A stretch of 64,000 nucleotides of DNA from Diphasiastrum complanatum. Its lineage: Eukaryota; Streptophyta; Lycopodiopsida; Lycopodiales; Lycopodiaceae. This document shows positions 21,598 through 32,600 of this stretch, in pieces. The notes below the pieces were generated by a model. The model was not told where the DNA came from, made no database searches, and was given only the letters and a program-made list of their open reading frames with translations. The first letter of the stretch is position 1. Each line of letters begins with the position of its first letter. A program made the translations under genes and the position numbers. The stretch covers positions 30,641,599 through 30,705,598 of the forward strand of contig CM055097.1 in the NCBI GenBank assembly GCA_029204225.1. Reading direction: 5' to 3'.

Positions 21598-23034
21598 CTA
21601 CTTCCCATATACACAAGATTCACACATTGATTTCAAGTAAAATTCTATGGTAGGCAATATTACCATCTCCAATCTTCTCATCAAACTGAGGCTTCCCAAG
21701 TTCAAGTGACCAAGCCTCTTATACCACAACTCAGTTTGCGATAGAATGGACGATACAAGTCCATGTTGCCCCTTGATTGTAGCATTCAACCTGTACAATT
21801 TTGTATTGGGCTCCCTTACTCCATCCGCAATAACTTTGAACTTTTGGTTCACATCTTTCACAAAGCAACGATCATAGGCGAATTCTACTTTCAACTTTTG
21901 ATCAGTAATGACTCCAACAAAAAGTAGGCTTTTCTTCAAACCTGGTACGTAAAGTACCTCCCTGATCATCTTGCTTTTGCCATTAAGTAGTTGGATTGAA
22001 ACAGTACATATCCCCTTGATCTTGCACACATCGCCATTTGCTTGTGAAACGGACGTTCCATTATCCAACACTTTCAAGCTATTGAACCAATTTTTGTTAC
22101 CTATCATGTGTCTTGTGACTCCCGAGTCAATATACCACACTTGATCATCTTGATTAGATGATAATGTATATATGAAGATGCTAGAGTCTTCAATCTCACC
22201 CTCATCGACAAGGTTACTTGCTTGCTTTGGTTTTCCCTTGCCTTTGTTCCGCCAGGAATTTGCGACATTCACTCTTCTAATGGCCCTTTTTACCTCAATG
22301 GAAGCACTTGGCTTTCTTCTTGATCTTACTGGAAGATCCCTCATCCTCCTGAGTCTTGGAAGATTGTTGTTTAGACTTCTTCTTGCCCTTGCTCTTGCCT
22401 TGTTTTTGGCGTGTCGCAAGTGCTTGATCGTCAGTATTTTGACGTCTAGTTTTCACCATTTCTCGCCATTGCTCTTCTTGCATCAAGATTCCTATGAGCT
22501 CGTCAAAGGTCGGCAATCTTTCTCTTGATGCTATTCCACTCACAAACATCGGATAGGGTTCTACAATGCCACACAATGCATTGTGCACCAGCTCCACATC
22601 ACATATGTGCTCACCAATAGAATGCAGTTCACCTCTCATTGTCTTGATTTTGGTCATGTACGTTTGAATGTGCTCTCCTTGCTCTATGTGGGCACTATTC
22701 AGCTTTGACTTCAAAAACATGATTCTAGACATATTTGACATCTCAAACTGCTCCTTTAGCACATCCCATGTCTGTCTGGGTGTAACAACATCACAAATGT
22801 GGGTAATGATGTCATCCTTCACTGACAAGTTAATGAAGGTCAAAGCTTTCCTCATCTTTTTGTCAAACACTTTGATATCCGCTTCATTTGGTGGCCTTAT
22901 CTCATCACCTGTGACAACTTCCCACACGTCTTCTCCATCAGTATGTTTTTCATTTTGAATTTCCACACTGCATAGTTGGAAATCCTGTCCAATTTGCTAC
23001 TTTCACTCAAAATGGACTCTCCCATGTTTGCCAT
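21598..23034 (-). pseudogene. C2 gag and protease
   Basis: Gag starts at ATG 23034 (MANMGESILSES … SNYAVWKFKMKNIL), shifts frame near 22945, and continues to 22295 with a UBN2-type gag domain and a Lys/Ser-rich tail. Near 22300 the frame changes again: the zinc-knuckle place (KCFH…) is disrupted. The protease follows with VWYIDSGVTRHM (near 22135; DSG is the aspartic site), then the GAG-pre-integrase block EVLYVPGLKKSLL and LWYKRLGHLN … CESC. All parts are recognisable but not on one frame. Confidence 0.82.
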
Positions 23035-24321
23035 CGCAAAACTGCTTGAAACTTCTATTGTAGGCTAAAAATAGTATGCCGAGGCCAACAGTGATGTCAG
23101 GGGTTGAAAAAATGACCTGCACTTTTTCTCTTACTAGGCCACTCGTCGCTTTTCCACCAATTTGAAGGCCAAATTGGCGTCGCCTTCAGAAATGCATTTA
23201 GTCGTCTACTCCTAACTACGTGCCCAGTGGAATGGTGAAATCACTTTTGGTGCACTCTGAACACTTTCTCCGCTGCAATCACTCTGTTTTGTTGTACCAT
23301 ACTTGCAGGTACAGTCCGGGTGCCCTTCGTTTGGAGGTAATAGCCTTTCGTTTGGGTCAAAACGGGCAAAGGACCCAAAAATAGGGATTTTCTTTGTTTT
23401 TGAACTATTTCTTCACCTTGAAGAAACTTTACTCTTCACTTGTGAAGGGAACCAGCTCCCATTTCAGTATGAAGATTTTTAATGAAGTTGAAGGCCAAAA
23501 TGCACTTCACTTCTTCAGGGCCCACTTCAGTTAAATCCAATGATAGGTTTCCATTCTGTGGTCCAGATGCAATTAATCTTGTTCGTTGATCGTTGTGGAG
23601 ATGATCTTGTGGACTTCCGTGCATCGGTGCATCGAACTACACTTCTGAAGCCGCTGGACACTTCAAAACACTAAGCTGTTGTCCCGTTCGTCGTGCATGA
23701 ACTCCACGCTCCTCTCTGTCTACAGCCGCACCTCCCCAAATTGGTTTTTGCTTGATCAATTTTGTTTTTGGATCAATTTGAGCACGATCTGAGGCTTGGA
23801 GCAGGGTCACCCTACTGATACCAAGTCTGTAGTGTGTTCAATCATGAAATTCCGTGGAGAAACGGTGATTTTAGCTCAACTTGACAAAGTGGCTTTTTTC
23901 ACCTTTTATCGCAAATCTGCTAGGTTAACTGTCTAGAGACAAATCTCTGACATAAACCTCAGAATCTCTCCATGGCTGGTTGACAACGTAATTAGCTTTC
24001 AACTTGTCTTTACGGCATCCAAAACGGTGCACAAACAGCGAAGAAATCACCAATTATGTATAGAAAATCGTAACCCCAAACCCGGTTTCAATTTTCAACT
24101 TGCTTCAAAATTGTCAATTTTTCACCAAATTTTTCCCTGTCCGATGCTATGCACAGGCTAATAATCCCTCTATTGAGCTTGGTAAGCCTCCATAAACTAG
24201 AAATCGTGCACCAATGCTTCTCTTTTCGTTTTCAACCTGTTGTAAATCACGAACTCTCAGAAGACAGTTCTCCCAAAGCTCTCTTCAACGACGATGTTGT
24301 ACTGTGTACACTCCCTGTATG
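23035..24321 (-). other. C2 noncoding leader
   Basis: About 1.3 kb lies between PBS and gag with no convincing reading frame. It is long for a copia leader and more GC-rich than its surroundings. Confidence 0.5.
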
Positions 24322-24333
24322 GCTCTGATACCA
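24322..24333 (-). other. C2 primer-binding site, tRNA-iMet type
   Basis: The minus strand reads TGGTATCAGAGC immediately inside the 5' LTR that starts at 24334. Confidence 0.9.
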
Positions 24334-24607
24334 ACTTAGAATTTGCTTTGCACAGAAACACAGATCATGCTACATAGTAACACAGACAGAAAACACTCTC
24401 CACATCAAGCTCACATAGCAACTGTATTTCTCAAAATGAAATTACACTGTACATATAGTTGTTCACTCAGGCAACTCATGCATGACCCAGGTTGTCGTTG
24501 GCAGGACGCGTGTCCCGTTGACTTGCCTCGTGGCGAGGCCAACTGATCCTTATCAACTGATAGGACCCACAATATAGTAACACAATGATTCTACTTTAAC
24601 TCTAACT
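24334..24607 (-). repeat. C2 5' LTR
   Basis: This 274-bp LTR is bounded by the PBS on the left and the ATTAG target duplication (24608-24612) on the right. Confidence 0.92.
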
Positions 24608-24612
24608 ATTAG

Positions 24613-25270
24613 GACGGTCCGGATTCTTAGATTTCTTTTCACGATGGTCAAAGTCATCATCAAAACCTTCGTCTTCCTCAATCAGAACATGCTCATAGAA
24701 ATTTCACTCAAGAAGATTGCCATGAACAAGGAGCTTTACAGTCATCAAGAACTCATGAAAGATCTTCTTTATTCACTCAAGAGCAATTGTCAATACAATC
24801 AAATCTCCGTCACAAGAGAGGGGGCCCTTAAATAAGCAAGAAGGCTGCCCATGTGGAGCCCAAGTGGCAGTTCCACTAATTTGGGGATTACAAGTGGAAA
24901 AAGCCCTTCCACTAATGGTCACCATCAAAAGGTAGCTCACTCTAAATTATTTAATGGGTCTATATTATTTACAATGCCTATGAAATATTACTAGCTCCTA
25001 CATGGTCGTTTCTTCTCTGGGATACACCATGTAGGCTCACATAGATAATGACTGTCATCCTAGCTAGTAATCCTCGGCTCTCACGCTCGACTCTCAACTT
25101 AATCTGCTCTCCTCCTTCTGAGACCTCCTCGGTCATGGGTGAGAGATACTCTATGTCTTCAGACACACCAGGCGATGTCGTTCCGCTCGGCACTTGGAAA
25201 AGCGTGGATCTTCGTTCGCTTCCATAAAACCAGGTGCTTATTATCCGCAAAACTGTTTCTCAAAAATGAA
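24613..25270 (-). repeat. Gypsy LTR (minus strand), approximate ends, plus start of gag-like reading
   Basis: Read on the minus strand this matches the plus-strand LTR at about 47840-48775 over several hundred bases. Shared blocks include GAGAGCCGAGGA, ACCATGTAGGA and CCTTTTGATGGTGAC, and a promoter-like CTTGCTTATTTAAG at about 24829-24842. It lies just after the end of accessory ORF B (25415), as a 3' LTR should. Bases 24613-24720 already read as the acidic start (EEDEGFDDDFDH) of the gag-like region, so an LTR and a following element are joined here. Exact LTR ends are not resolved. Confidence 0.6.
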
Positions 25271-25414
25271 GATCTCTCAATGGCCGCTACATTCCAGCCC
25301 TCTTGAGAACCTCTTGCGAGTCCTGCTCGCCTCGTCATCTTGCCGTGTGTTTTCGCTCGCTCATCTTTCACCCCAGAGCTTAGAACATTTGAAAGCAGAG
25401 CTTACTTCCATAGT

Positions 25415-26349
25415 TTAATGGCCCCAGGTACTCTCGTATCTTTTCATGATGCCCATTTCCTTCCAGTCTTCCACCATGGTGACATATCGTGATGACATGA
25501 AGGCCACTCTGTAGTATAGCCGGGCCATCATCTCATGGTCTTCCTCTGACTGGAGGGCTACATTGGGATTGATCTTGATCGGATCCAAACCACGATCCCA
25601 GAAACATTATTGCTGCATTAGAAAGGCCATGGATCGACAATATTCAACACTTTCTTGCACGCATAGATCGGCACTTGTCTTGTATTTGTGCCCGAAGTCT
25701 ATCAATTGTAGCCTCAAGTCCTCCGGGGAGATTCTATCTTAAATTCCCAGAATCACTGGCCAGTTCACCAACTCAACTCGTGGCTTTTCTGCCAGCCATG
25801 GATTTCTATGTTTGAGCGGCATGTAGAATGGATCTATTCGCTTCCACGTCAATGCCCTCAGGTACTCTTGTAGTCACCTGCTATCCTTTGAGATCTTGCT
25901 TTGCCATTCAGGTTGTGGTTGTAATGCCACAATGATCTAAGCCTTGGTGGAGTATTGGCTTTGATCTATCTCCTCTTTGCCTCCCCTCATGTTCGGAGGA
26001 TATTATGTGGTTTTGGTGGCCTTGCCAGGTAATCATCCAAGGCCTTTGTGCCTATATCTTTTTCTTTGGCTTGCTTGCTCGTTGATGGCTCAGCTGCACC
26101 CGTGTCTTGCCTGGGCGAGAATCTTCTTGTTTCTGGTGGATCTGCTAGGAAGTCGTCATCACCCCCAATGTCAGTGTTAACTTTTGGAAGGTTAGGGATG
26201 GAGTGATCTGGAGAGAGAGGTGCATGAATGATAGGTCTAGGAGGAGGTGGGTTTAACCAATTATACGCCGCACTGGGGGAGCAGAGTTGTTGAAGGAACT
26301 CGTCCCGTCGAGCTTTGTACGTGTCAGCTGGACCTTTTGATGGGCCCAT
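25415..26349 (-). pseudogene. Gypsy accessory ORF B
   Basis: ATG 26349 opens MGPSKGPADTYKARRDEF, an acidic/Pro-rich N-terminus ending in a stop near 25987. After frame breaks the reading resumes with LRALTWKRIDPFYMPLKHRN, then KPRVELVNWPV, LQLIDFGHKYKTSADLCVQE and EYCRSMAFLMQQ. It ends with MARLYYRVAFMSSRYVTMVE and a TAA at 25415-25417. The well-kept block pattern suggests a folded, formerly selected domain of about 200 residues. No catalytic motif is visible and I do not recognise it. It lies between accessory ORF A and the LTR, so it would be the last gene of the element. Confidence 0.6.
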
Positions 26350-26554
26350 TATTCTGCTAGGAGGTAGTGGAGAAAGGGAAGATGAAGAAATAGGGTAAGT
26401 TGGAATGAATGTTTCGAAAAAATTAAAAGTGGAATAAGATGAGGGGCTAAAAGTGGGAGGGGGAAGGGAAAAAGTCTGGAAGCAGCTTCGGCTCTCTGGC
26501 TACCCGATTCAAGCTACCATCTGATGGTCGGATTTGCCCGTCCTTATTTCCTAC

Positions 26555-28677
26555 TCAGTCATCTCCATCATCGTCCCGTGGTTTCTTTGAATGAGCGCCT
26601 GCTTGGGCCTTGCACGCCATGTCCCACAACTGGTTCACCTTGTCCAAGACTTGCTGCAGGGCCTTTGTTGTACCTTCTAGCTATTTCTAGAACTCAAGAA
26701 TAATCTTTTCCTGCTTGGCCACAATATTTTCAAAGTTTCTGTTATCAGCTTCTCGTTCTTGGATCGGCCGCACATACTTATCCATCCGGATGGCTGAGGC
26801 ATGTGGGACTTGGAATTGTATTTTTTCGGGCTTTATTAGAGGGACACCAACTGTCATTGCACCTACGACTTGTCTCGTACTTGGTCGATCTGGACCATCT
26901 AGTGCTTCAGTTGCTGCTAGACCTCTTTCAAAGTGATCTTTTGCCCGGCCATCACGGATTTGATTTCCTCTCTCTCTTTTTATTTTTCTTTTTCTTTGGC
27001 TAGTTTCTGTTGTTGCGCAATTTCTCGGTCCTGATATTGGACCTTGTTCTTGAGCACTTGGTGCTAGCTTACCAACCAATGCATGTGGTAACTTGCTTCG
27101 GATAGGCCAATCATTGAGCGCTTGGCTACTTTAGAGAGCTTCTCAGGGTTATTGAAGATTGGGTACTGATCAGGGGTGTGAGCTGGTGAAGCCGCATCCA
27201 AATAAAAGGCATTGTGTAGGAAATGAAGATGGAGGTGGAGGGAGTGGAGGAATAATATTAGTAGCAATGGTGGTTGTTGTGGTGGTGGTGGTGGTGGTTA
27301 TTGGAGGGGTCAGACTTCCTCCTGACTGATCGACCTTCTTTGGTTTGTCATCACTTATTTCCATCAGGTCCGCAACATCAAAATATTGCGAAGTGTCCAA
27401 GGTGTGGACTTGCTGGGCCTGTGGTTGTTGACCTTGTGGCTGCTGGCCCACCCCCATGTCTTGGGGACTAGAACTCCCCACTCCTCCCCCTCCCTCCCCC
27501 AAAAAAAAGAAAATGGTGTGTTTGGTAAAGTTGGCAGCATTGGCGTGGTAATCAATATGGGTGGGGTGGTGACCTTGCCTGGTTGACCAACTACTTGTGA
27601 TGTGGTCGTGTCTGGTGCTGCTGTAGACGTAGCTACTCCATCACCCCCGTCGATGGTGTGTGAGGGTGATGAGTGTTGTTGAGAGGCTGAAGTTGAGCTT
27701 CCATCATCTGAAGCTAAACCATCTGATGTTGTTCTATCGGGTGATTTCTTCCTAGCCTGAAGCTTTCTACGTATTTGTTGTTTCTATGTGTCTGGCAACT
27801 GGGCCTTGGAGGTATCGGCCTGTTAAGCTTGGGAGGATGCTGCTGCTTGTGGGTCTGGTTGTGGGCTTTGTCGATTGTGGACCAGTGGAAGAATACTAGT
27901 GTTCACCCTTTTGGGTGGGAGTCCCGATGGTGAAATAGCCCGTGAGCATGAACACTTGGACTGTTTTGACCCTATGGGAATGTCCCATGCTTTGTCCTCA
28001 AGCTACAGGTGTTGTTGGAGTCTGGGCCCATTCTGTACTTGCTGGAGTGTGATATCAGTCATGAGATACCCCAGGGTGGTTATTGGTTGATTGTTCTTAA
28101 GACACTCGTGAAGGCAGTTCGAGGCAAACTGTGCCCAATCATAAAGATTTTGAGCATGCAGTCGTGAATCAGCCATCATGTGGAACATGAACATGGGTAC
28201 CCTCAACACCTTTGTTTTTGGTCTTTGTGTGCATCTGGTCAAATATGCACATGCCGCTTGCAGCTGCTGATCATTGATGGCCTCCACGTGGTACCCGTCC
28301 TTATTCTTCCATTTGTCCACTGAAGGATCTATGTATTTGAAGTAGGTTGTCTGCTCAATCTTCTGGAGAATCCTTGTGACAGATTTGGTCCTCGAGGGAA
28401 CCCAAAGGGTTGCAAATCGGACACTGCAAAAGATATGTTATAAACATAGTTCCTGATAGGGGGAACTGTGAGTTGGCATGACCTTGTGGTAGCATTATAA
28501 TTGGCATGTGCCATATGTATCAGGTACTAGCTTTGATACCCTGTAAGTACGGGGATTTGGAACTCAATTGCCTTGAAGAATACCAGGTCTGCATCTCTAT
28601 AAGATCCAACTTGCATAACTGGATGTCGAGTTTATTAGCATTGGGGTCGTCAGAACTGGAACTGGGGTTGGATGACA
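26555..28677 (-). pseudogene. Gypsy accessory ORF A (minus-strand relative)
   Basis: ATG 28677 opens MSSNPSSSSDDPNANKLDIQ. After two frame breaks comes a conserved block, KWKNKDGYHVEAINDQQLQA … FMFHMMADSRLHAQNLYDWA … PITTLGYLMTDITLQQVQ (28320-28003). It lines up with the plus-strand accessory ORF A (SLTLTMDDPTQNYKWAEKV … KCGYLLHMLVTKQL). Then come Gly/Gln/Pro/Thr low complexity with poly-Thr near 27290, a charged segment (QRKRKIKRERGNQ) and a helical C-terminus, TTKALQQVLDKVNQLWDMA, ending at TGA 26555. Domain order equals that of the plus-strand copies but identity is low, so it belongs to a different subfamily. Function unknown. The element's integrase side is cut off near 28750. Confidence 0.6.
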
Positions 28678-28753
28678 TGGTGAAAAATTGAAGAAACAGG
28701 GGTTTGAAAAAAGTGTGTCAGTTGAGATTTCAGATAGGGTCAAAACTAAACCT

Positions 28754-29962
28754 TATATGTTAATTGTAGGACAATTCTACAAGCAAGGGTTAGATGGAAT
28801 CATCTGACGATTTCTTACTGAAGGTGAAATGCCCTCTGTAATTTCCCTCACTCATGAAGGTATTGGTGCAGGCCATTTCTCTTCTGAAACAACTACTAAG
28901 AAAATCCTCTTGGCCAGTTTTTGGTGGCCAACACTCTTCAAGGATACAAACATTTACACTAAGGCCTGAGTGATGTCTGCCAATGCACAAAACGCTTTTA
29001 AAAAATCGACTACATGCCTTTACAACCTGTAACCACTAATCAAGCTTTCCAGAATGGGGGGATTGATTATGGCGGACCTATTAGTCCTACTGCTCGACAC
29101 ACACAATCTCATTACATCATAGTAGCCATGGAGTATTGCACCAAATGGACTAAAGCAAGAGCTGTTCGCAATGCTAACGCTCATTCTACCGCAAAATATC
29201 TATATGAACAGGTTATAGTTCGTTTTGGATGTCTTCTAGAGCTTATTAGTGATAGGGGTACACATTTTCTTAACTCCGTCATAGGAGATCTCCTTTCAGA
29301 AAAATTTGTGGTACATCGCAAAAGTTTCTCATACTATCCACGATGCAATGGCCAGGCAGAATCCACCAATAAAATCCTATGTGGAATTCTCACCAAAACC
29401 GTCGAATCCAGCCGATCTAATTGGGAACTCAAACTCCATGCTACTCTTTGGGCTTATTGCACCACCCCGAAGAGAGCTACATGGTTAACCCCTTTCCAGC
29501 TAACATATGGCCAAGAAGCCGTTATGCTTGTGGAATTCCATATCCCCTCCCTTCGAGTGGCCTATAACCTTGAGCTTGATACTCAACATAATCTAGCAAA
29601 CAGGTTATTCCATCTGGAGCAACTCTGTGAAACACGACGGATCAGCATCCATGCTCAACAAGTCCACAAATGATGACAAAAAACATGGCATGATCGATCA
29701 TTGAAACTTAGAGACTTCCAGGTTGGAGATAAGGTCCTGCTATACCAGGCCAAAGCCTTCAAAGGCAAACTAAAATCTTCTGGCCAAGGACCTTTTACGT
29801 CATTAAAAACATCTTTGCCTCTGGTTATGTACAACTCCAAACCTTTCAAGGCGATATTCTCGAGACTGTGGTCAATGGGAGCCGACTGAGAAAGTACAAT
29901 GAACCCTGTTTTATCTGTATTAGTTATTTTCTTTTCTACTGTTCTTCTTTATTTTTCTTATT
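28754..29962 (+). pseudogene. Ty3/gypsy integrase (copy 2)
   Basis: The plus strand begins near 28754 with IVGQFYKQGLDGI and the zinc-binding HEGIGAGH; the second half of that motif (two Cys) is damaged by a stop near 28966. From 29014 the core is open: GGIDYGGPI (Asp 1), ISDRGTHFLNSV (Asp 2) and GQAESTNKIL (Glu) are all present. A stop at 29671 and a frame change separate the tail RDFQVGDKVLLYQAK and the NGSRLRKYNEP ending. It aligns gap-free with 8426-9193 and continues, across element C1, at 35653. The zinc-motif damage and frame breaks mean no active integrase. PVTTNQAFQNGG and similar wording are typical of plant gypsy integrases. Confidence 0.85.
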
Positions 29963-29967
29963 GCCTG

Positions 29968-30649
29968 TGTAAAAATTACAGCAAATAAGGATCCTAAAAC
30001 ACTTGAAATGATGAGGGAAACAATAGATTATGATTTCATAAGATTAGCACAAGTTGAACCATCAAAATCCATCAAAAATCTATGCTTGCACCTCACTAAA
30101 TGGCCCAAATCCTTGAAGAAGGCTTCACACGTGTGAAAGTACGGCCTCCCACAGTCTGAGTACTGTACACCAGACCTACATTCAATCCTATAATCATTAG
30201 TAATCACAAGTACTCAAACAATTATGAACATAGAGAGCAATTGCACCATTATGAGAGAAAAAACATGAAATTGCTTGATTGATTTTGGTGAGATATCATC
30301 ACCTATATATACAAGATCCATCACGGTTTTGGGCAGGTATGAGTAGCCCTAAACCTATCCCTAATGCTAATTTTGGTGGATCTTTCATCCCTACCAAGTT
30401 AGGGTTGGAATCTTGGAGATCCCTCAACAATGCAAAAATTACCAAAAATAGCTCCTATTTTTTCTCCCTTGTATCTAAGCATAATTTGGACTCATTCCAA
30501 AGGTTCTAACACTTAGGTCTACTTGAGAACATCCTTATGAATGGAATCCTATGCTATTTGGCACGTGTGACAAGCCACATCATGACCATTTAACTATTTA
30601 CAAGTCATATGACCAAAACTAGTCAAGCTAGAATTGTGAATTTTTAACA
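29968..30649 (-). repeat. C1 3' LTR
   Basis: This 682-bp LTR has TG…CA ends and contains TTCACACGTGTGAA at 30124-30137 and a TATATATA box near 30304. The polypurine tract follows it at 30650. Confidence 0.96.
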
Positions 30650-30663
30650 CTCCTCCTCACTAT

Positions 30664-32600
30664 CTAGCTTGGTTCAATCATTGCTTTACTAATCACTCCA
30701 AGTGATGATCTGAACTTCATAAAAGGTGTCCTTTGAAGTGGTTTAGTAAGTAGATCAGCTACACATTCATTGCTTGGAACATGCTCCAAAGCAATCTCCT
30801 TGGCTTGCACCATTTCTCTCACAAAGTGATGGCATATCTCAATGTGCTTAGATCTTGCATGGAAGATTGGGTTAGATGCAAGGTGTTGGGCTGATATATT
30901 GTCATTGTAGATGATTGGTGCCTCCTCTGAATCCATGATCTTTAGTTCCACCAATAATCTCTTGATCCAAAGTACCTCCTTTGTAGTGGTTGTCAAAGCT
31001 TTGTACTCGGCCTCGGTTGAAGATAGAGATATAGTTTCTTGCTTTTTTGAAAGCCATGAAACCACACCTTCTCCTATGAAAGTTGAATAGGCACTTGTTG
31101 ATTTCCTATCCCTCTTGTCCCCTGCAAAATCTGAATCACTAAATGCATGAAGGTTAATCACATCTCCTCTATATAGAATCCCAAAATCCAATGTACCCGA
31201 GATGTATCTTAGAATCCTCTTAGCCTTTTTCCAATGGATATTCAATGGCTTTTGCATGGATTGGCTCAACCTACATACACTAAAGCTAAGATCTGGTCTA
31301 GTTATAGTGATCCACATTAAGGAACCTATAAGTTGCCTAAACAAAGTGATGTCCATGAAGGATCTTTCATCATCTTCATTTGGCACTTTTACATCTTGCT
31401 CCATTGGTGTGTCAACACTTTTGCATACTTCCATCTTAAACTTCTTCAAAAGACTTTGAGCATAGTTTACTTGACTTATAAAGATAAAATCAGACCCTCT
31501 AAGTACTTCTATGCCTAAGATGAAGTGAAGACACCCTAGATCTACCATCTTGAACTCTAAGGATAGATCTATCTTGATTTTTTCAATACCATCAACACTA
31601 TTTCCACTAATGATGATGTCATCTACATAAATGAGTAAAAGTACAATACCAACATCATCAAACTTAATGTAAAGAGTGGGATCATATTCACTTTGAACAA
31701 AAGAAAGTGAAATAAGATAGCAATGTAGTCTTGAATTCCAAGATCTTGAGGCTTGCTTCAAGCCATAGATGCTTCTTTGGAGATGGCATACTTTGTTCTC
31801 CATTCCATGCTTGATGAACCCTTGTGGCTGCTCCATATAGATATCCTCTTCCAAAAAACCATTCAAGAAAGCATTAGAGACATCCATTTGACATAGAATC
31901 CATCCAAAATGTGATGCAAGTGCAATGATTAGTCTTATTGTGACCATCTTGGCCACGGGTGCAAAAGTTTCCTCATAGTCTATCCCTCTCTCTTGAGCAT
32001 AACCTTTTGCAACTAATCTTGCTTTATGTTTGTTAACACTCCCATTTGCATTCAACTTAAGCTTGAAGACCCACTTGCATCCTATTACATTCCTTTGAGG
32101 TCTCTCAACAAGCAACCAAGTTTCATTCTCAATCAAGGCATCATACTCATCCAACATAGCTTTATACCATTCTTTGGAGTTCAATGCATCTTCAACATTA
32201 GACGGTTCTTCAAAACTAGATAAAGCATAAGAAGTGGATGAGATACCCTCAACTTGCTGTCCTTTGCCTTGATATGTGAGCCTTGATGGCTCCACTTTTG
32301 CCCTTGAAGATCTCCTTGGTGTGATAGGTGGGTTTGGTGCTTGCTCCTCCATGAGCTCCTCCTCAAAACCAAGATCTTGCTCCTCAGCCATCTTCTTCTT
32401 GATTGTTGGAGCACTTGAGCCTTCTTCAAGCATATGCATATGATGTTCATCAAAGATGACATCCCTTGAAACAACAAATTTGTTCAAGGATGGGAGATAG
32501 AGTTTGTAGCCCTTGCTTGAGCTTGCATATCCAAGCATGATCCCTCTTGTGGAAGATGGATCCTCCTTGGTTCTTGTTTCCAATGGCACATGCACATAAC
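30664..32600 (-). CDS. C1 reverse transcriptase and RNase H
   Basis: An open minus-strand frame of about 640 meaningful codons runs to TGA at 30664. It begins with the tail of integrase (VHVPLETRTKEDPSS, GYKLYLPSLNKFVVSRDVIF), then an acidic linker. RT follows (ENETWLLVERPQRNVIGCKW, KARLVAKGYAQERGIDYEET, DVSNAFLNGFLEE, catalytic YVDDIIIS). RNase H comes last, with DSDFAGDKRDRKSTS, SSTEAEYKAL and ADLLTKPL near the end. RT copies the element RNA and RNase H degrades it, inside the virus-like particle. The open frame extends upstream to 32739, but that part overlaps the gag-protease frame and is not recognisable protein. All catalytic motifs are intact. It lacks its own link to gag because the integrase deletion shifted the frame. 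Confidence 0.88.

Larger units (their letters stand above)
18578..24607 (-). mobile_element. C2: complete Ty1/copia retrotransposon, inactive
   Basis: The element is 6030 bp with 274-bp LTRs, PBS TGGTATCAGAGC at 24322-24333 and a perfect target duplication ATTAG (18573-18577, 24608-24612). Read on the minus strand it begins AGTTAGAATT and ends AATTCTAAGT: the ends are imperfect inverted repeats but not TG…CA. The LTRs differ at about 21 of 274 positions, so it is older than C1. Gag, protease, integrase, RT and RNase H all occur in normal copia order but are broken by frameshifts. It is inserted in the minus-strand gypsy gag-like sequence. Confidence 0.93.

Noticed and set aside
22172-22528. 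118-residue plus-strand frame in C2
   Set aside because: It lies opposite the recognisable gag and protease reading and has no motif of its own.
27170-27502. Poly-Thr/Pro/Gly frames as a secreted structural protein
   Set aside because: There is no signal peptide, and the region is the low-complexity linker of accessory ORF A.
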